From positions 174,825 through 238,824 of the forward strand of contig JAFKFH010000012.1 of assembly GCA_017307375.1 (NCBI GenBank): 64,000 nt of DNA. Reading direction: 5' to 3'. Below the pieces are notes generated by a model, which searched no databases, was not told where the DNA came from, and worked only from the letters and a program-made list of their open reading frames with translations. Position numbers and translations under genes: made by a program. Positions 62,964-64,000 of the stretch are shown here, in pieces (position 1 is the stretch's first letter; each line of letters begins with the position of its first letter). This DNA is from Alphaproteobacteria bacterium. Lineage in GTDB: Bacteria > Pseudomonadota > Alphaproteobacteria > Ferrovibrionales > Ferrovibrionaceae.

Positions 62964-63749
62964 ATGCAATTCAATCGGGCAAAGCTCGATATCGACGGCA
63001 ATGTGGCCGTGCTGACGCTCGATCACCAGGAGGTGATGAACGCGGTTTCGACCGACATGCTCGACGGGCTGTCGGCCGCGCTCGATGCGGTCAAGGCGGC
63101 GGGCAATGTGCGTTGCCTCGTGCTGACCGGGGCCGGCCGCGCCTTCTGCACCGGCGCCAACCTGTCTCCCGACGAGGGCGCCGGACTCTCGGGCGATGCC
63201 GGCAAAGTGCTGGAAAGCCATTTCCATCCGTTCCTCAAGCGGCTGCGCGGCCTCACCATGCCGGTCGTCGCGGCGGTCAACGGCCCCGCGGCCGGCGCCG
63301 GCATGTCGATTGCGCTGATGGCGGACCTGATCGTCGCCGCGCGCTCGGCCTATTTCCTGCAAGCCTTCCGGCGCATCGGCCTGGTGCCCGATTGCGGATC
63401 GACATGGCTGCTGCCCCGCCTGATCGGCCGGGCACGCGCCCTCGAACTGTCGCTGCTGGGCGACAAGCTGCCGGCCGAGAAGGCTCTCGACTGGGGCCTG
63501 ATCAACCGCGTCGTCGACGACGAGGCGGTGATGACCGAGGCGCTGGCCCTGGCCCGCGACCTTGCCGCCGGTCCGACCGTCGCGCTGAGCCTGATCCGCG
63601 ACCTCTACTGGCACAGCGAGCATGCCTCGTTCGGCGACCAGCTCGACCATGAGCGACAGGCGCAGGGCAAGGCCGGCGCCAGCGCCGATTTCAAGGAAGG
63701 CATTGCCGCCTTCCGCGAGAAGCGCCCTGCCCGCTTCGAGGGGCGCTGA
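62964..63749 (+). CDS. enoyl-CoA isomerase/hydratase, PaaG-like (paralogue 4)
   Basis: A 261-residue crotonase-fold protein. The signature NGPAAGAGMSIALMADLIVAA and FLQAFRRIGLVPDCGSTWLLPRLIGRARAL matches PaaG-type (epoxyphenylacetyl-CoA/delta3-delta2 enoyl-CoA) isomerases, where the Asp in LVPD replaces the second Glu. GGGAGGAAGAC sets ATG 62964; the frame is open upstream without homology. It is followed by livG after three nt. Confidence 0.9.
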   Translation: MQFNRAKLDIDGNVAVLTLDHQEVMNAVSTDMLDGLSAALDAVKAAGNVRCLVLTGAGRAFCTGANLSPDEGAGLSGDAGKVLESHFHPFLKRLRGLTMPVVAAVNGPAAGAGMSIALMADLIVAARSAYFLQAFRRIGLVPDCGSTWLLPRLIGRARALELSLLGDKLPAEKALDWGLINRVVDDEAVMTEALALARDLAAGPTVALSLIRDLYWHSEHASFGDQLDHERQAQGKAGASADFKEGIAAFREKRPARFEGR

Positions 63750-63752
63750 CGG

Positions 63753-64000
63753 GTGAGTGACTTCATTCTCGAGACCACAGGTCTCACCAAGCAGTTCAAG
63801 GGATTCTTCGCGGTGCGCGACGTGGCGCTGCAGGTCCGCCGGCACAGCATCCATGCGCTGATCGGGCCGAACGGCGCAGGCAAGACGACCTGCTTCAACC
63901 TGTTGACCAAGTTCCTGATCCCGACCGGCGGCCGGATCATGTACAACGGCCGCGACATCACCAAGGTCGGGTCGGCGGCGATCGCCCAGTCGGGCCTGGT
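63753..64000 (+). CDS. branched-chain amino-acid-type ABC ATPase (LivG-like), partial
   Basis: The first 82 codons of an ATPase cut by the window end. It begins with GTG 63753, three nt after the previous stop. LETTGLTKQFKGFFAVRDVALQVRRHSIHALIGPNGAGKTTCFNLLTKF... includes an intact Walker A (GPNGAGKTT), as in LivG of HAAT importers. Such importers in acyl-CoA clusters often bring in aromatic or carboxylic acids, so the rest of a liv operon probably follows. Confidence 0.88.
   Translation, partial: MSDFILETTGLTKQFKGFFAVRDVALQVRRHSIHALIGPNGAGKTTCFNLLTKFLIPTGGRIMYNGRDITKVGSAAIAQSGL

Overview
The window is GC-rich (roughly two-thirds G+C) DNA from an alphaproteobacterium, most likely a Rhodospirillales-type lineage. 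The reasons are strong GC bias at third codon positions, operons with ATGA/GTGA/TGATG stop-start overlaps, a ChvG/ChvI-like two-component pair, Mop-type molbindin, many small ABC and TRAP operons, and a compound palindromic repeat of the kind common in alphaproteobacteria. No rRNA, tRNA, CRISPR array, transposase or prophage was seen, so the species call is an inference.

Layout. (1) 152-804: a toxin-first type II toxin-antitoxin pair with its own inverted-repeat operator candidate. (2) 957-7933: a choline uptake and oxidation block. choXWV runs left and betI-betB then betA run right, with two copies of the same palindrome in the divergent promoter region. betI and betB form one uninterrupted reading frame. 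(3) 7933-13581: a HAD phosphatase, a DeoR regulator, DUF72, DUF2252, a small SHOCT-type lipoprotein and a MocR/GntR regulator. (4) 13578-18499: a leftward five-gene operon with a Tat-exported binding protein, permease, ATPase, a cytochrome-c/redoxin-like protein that has lost its haem motif, and an orphan family-5 binding protein. (5) 18739-22524: yehZYXW-type osmoprotectant importer. (6) 22830-54110: a large exopolysaccharide region. It holds a lipoprotein plus ChvI/ChvG-like regulators, manC, galE, an outer-membrane barrel, wza, wzc (BY-kinase), several glycosyltransferases, wcaJ-type initiating transferase, a wzy-like polymerase, a beta-helix protein, wzx, fcl, gmd, two more glycosyltransferases and an FkbM methyltransferase. 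A TRAP transporter with an IclR regulator (40292-44735) and an unrecognised gene (44782-45786) interrupt it. (7) 54185-57635: a molybdenum-type operon of molbindin (mop), TrmO/TsaA, and a BtuCDF/FecBCD-type binding protein, permease and ATPase. (8) 57689-64000: acyl-CoA catabolism with four enoyl-CoA hydratase paralogues, an SDR, a thiolase, a TetR regulator and the start of a livG-type ATPase cut by the window edge.

How it fits together. Blocks 2 and 5 give two routes for importing choline or betaine plus conversion of choline to glycine betaine. Block 6 can supply GDP-mannose, GDP-fucose and UDP-galactose and has a Wzx/Wzy-type assembly set; phosphomannomutase and UDP-glucose synthesis must be elsewhere. 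Block 7 carries two 24-bp ModE-like boxes (8-N8-8), one before mop and one before the neighbouring DUF2325 gene. That links an uncharacterised coiled-coil DUF2325 protein to molybdenum supply, and this is the lead I rate highest. The second lead is the betI-betB fusion.
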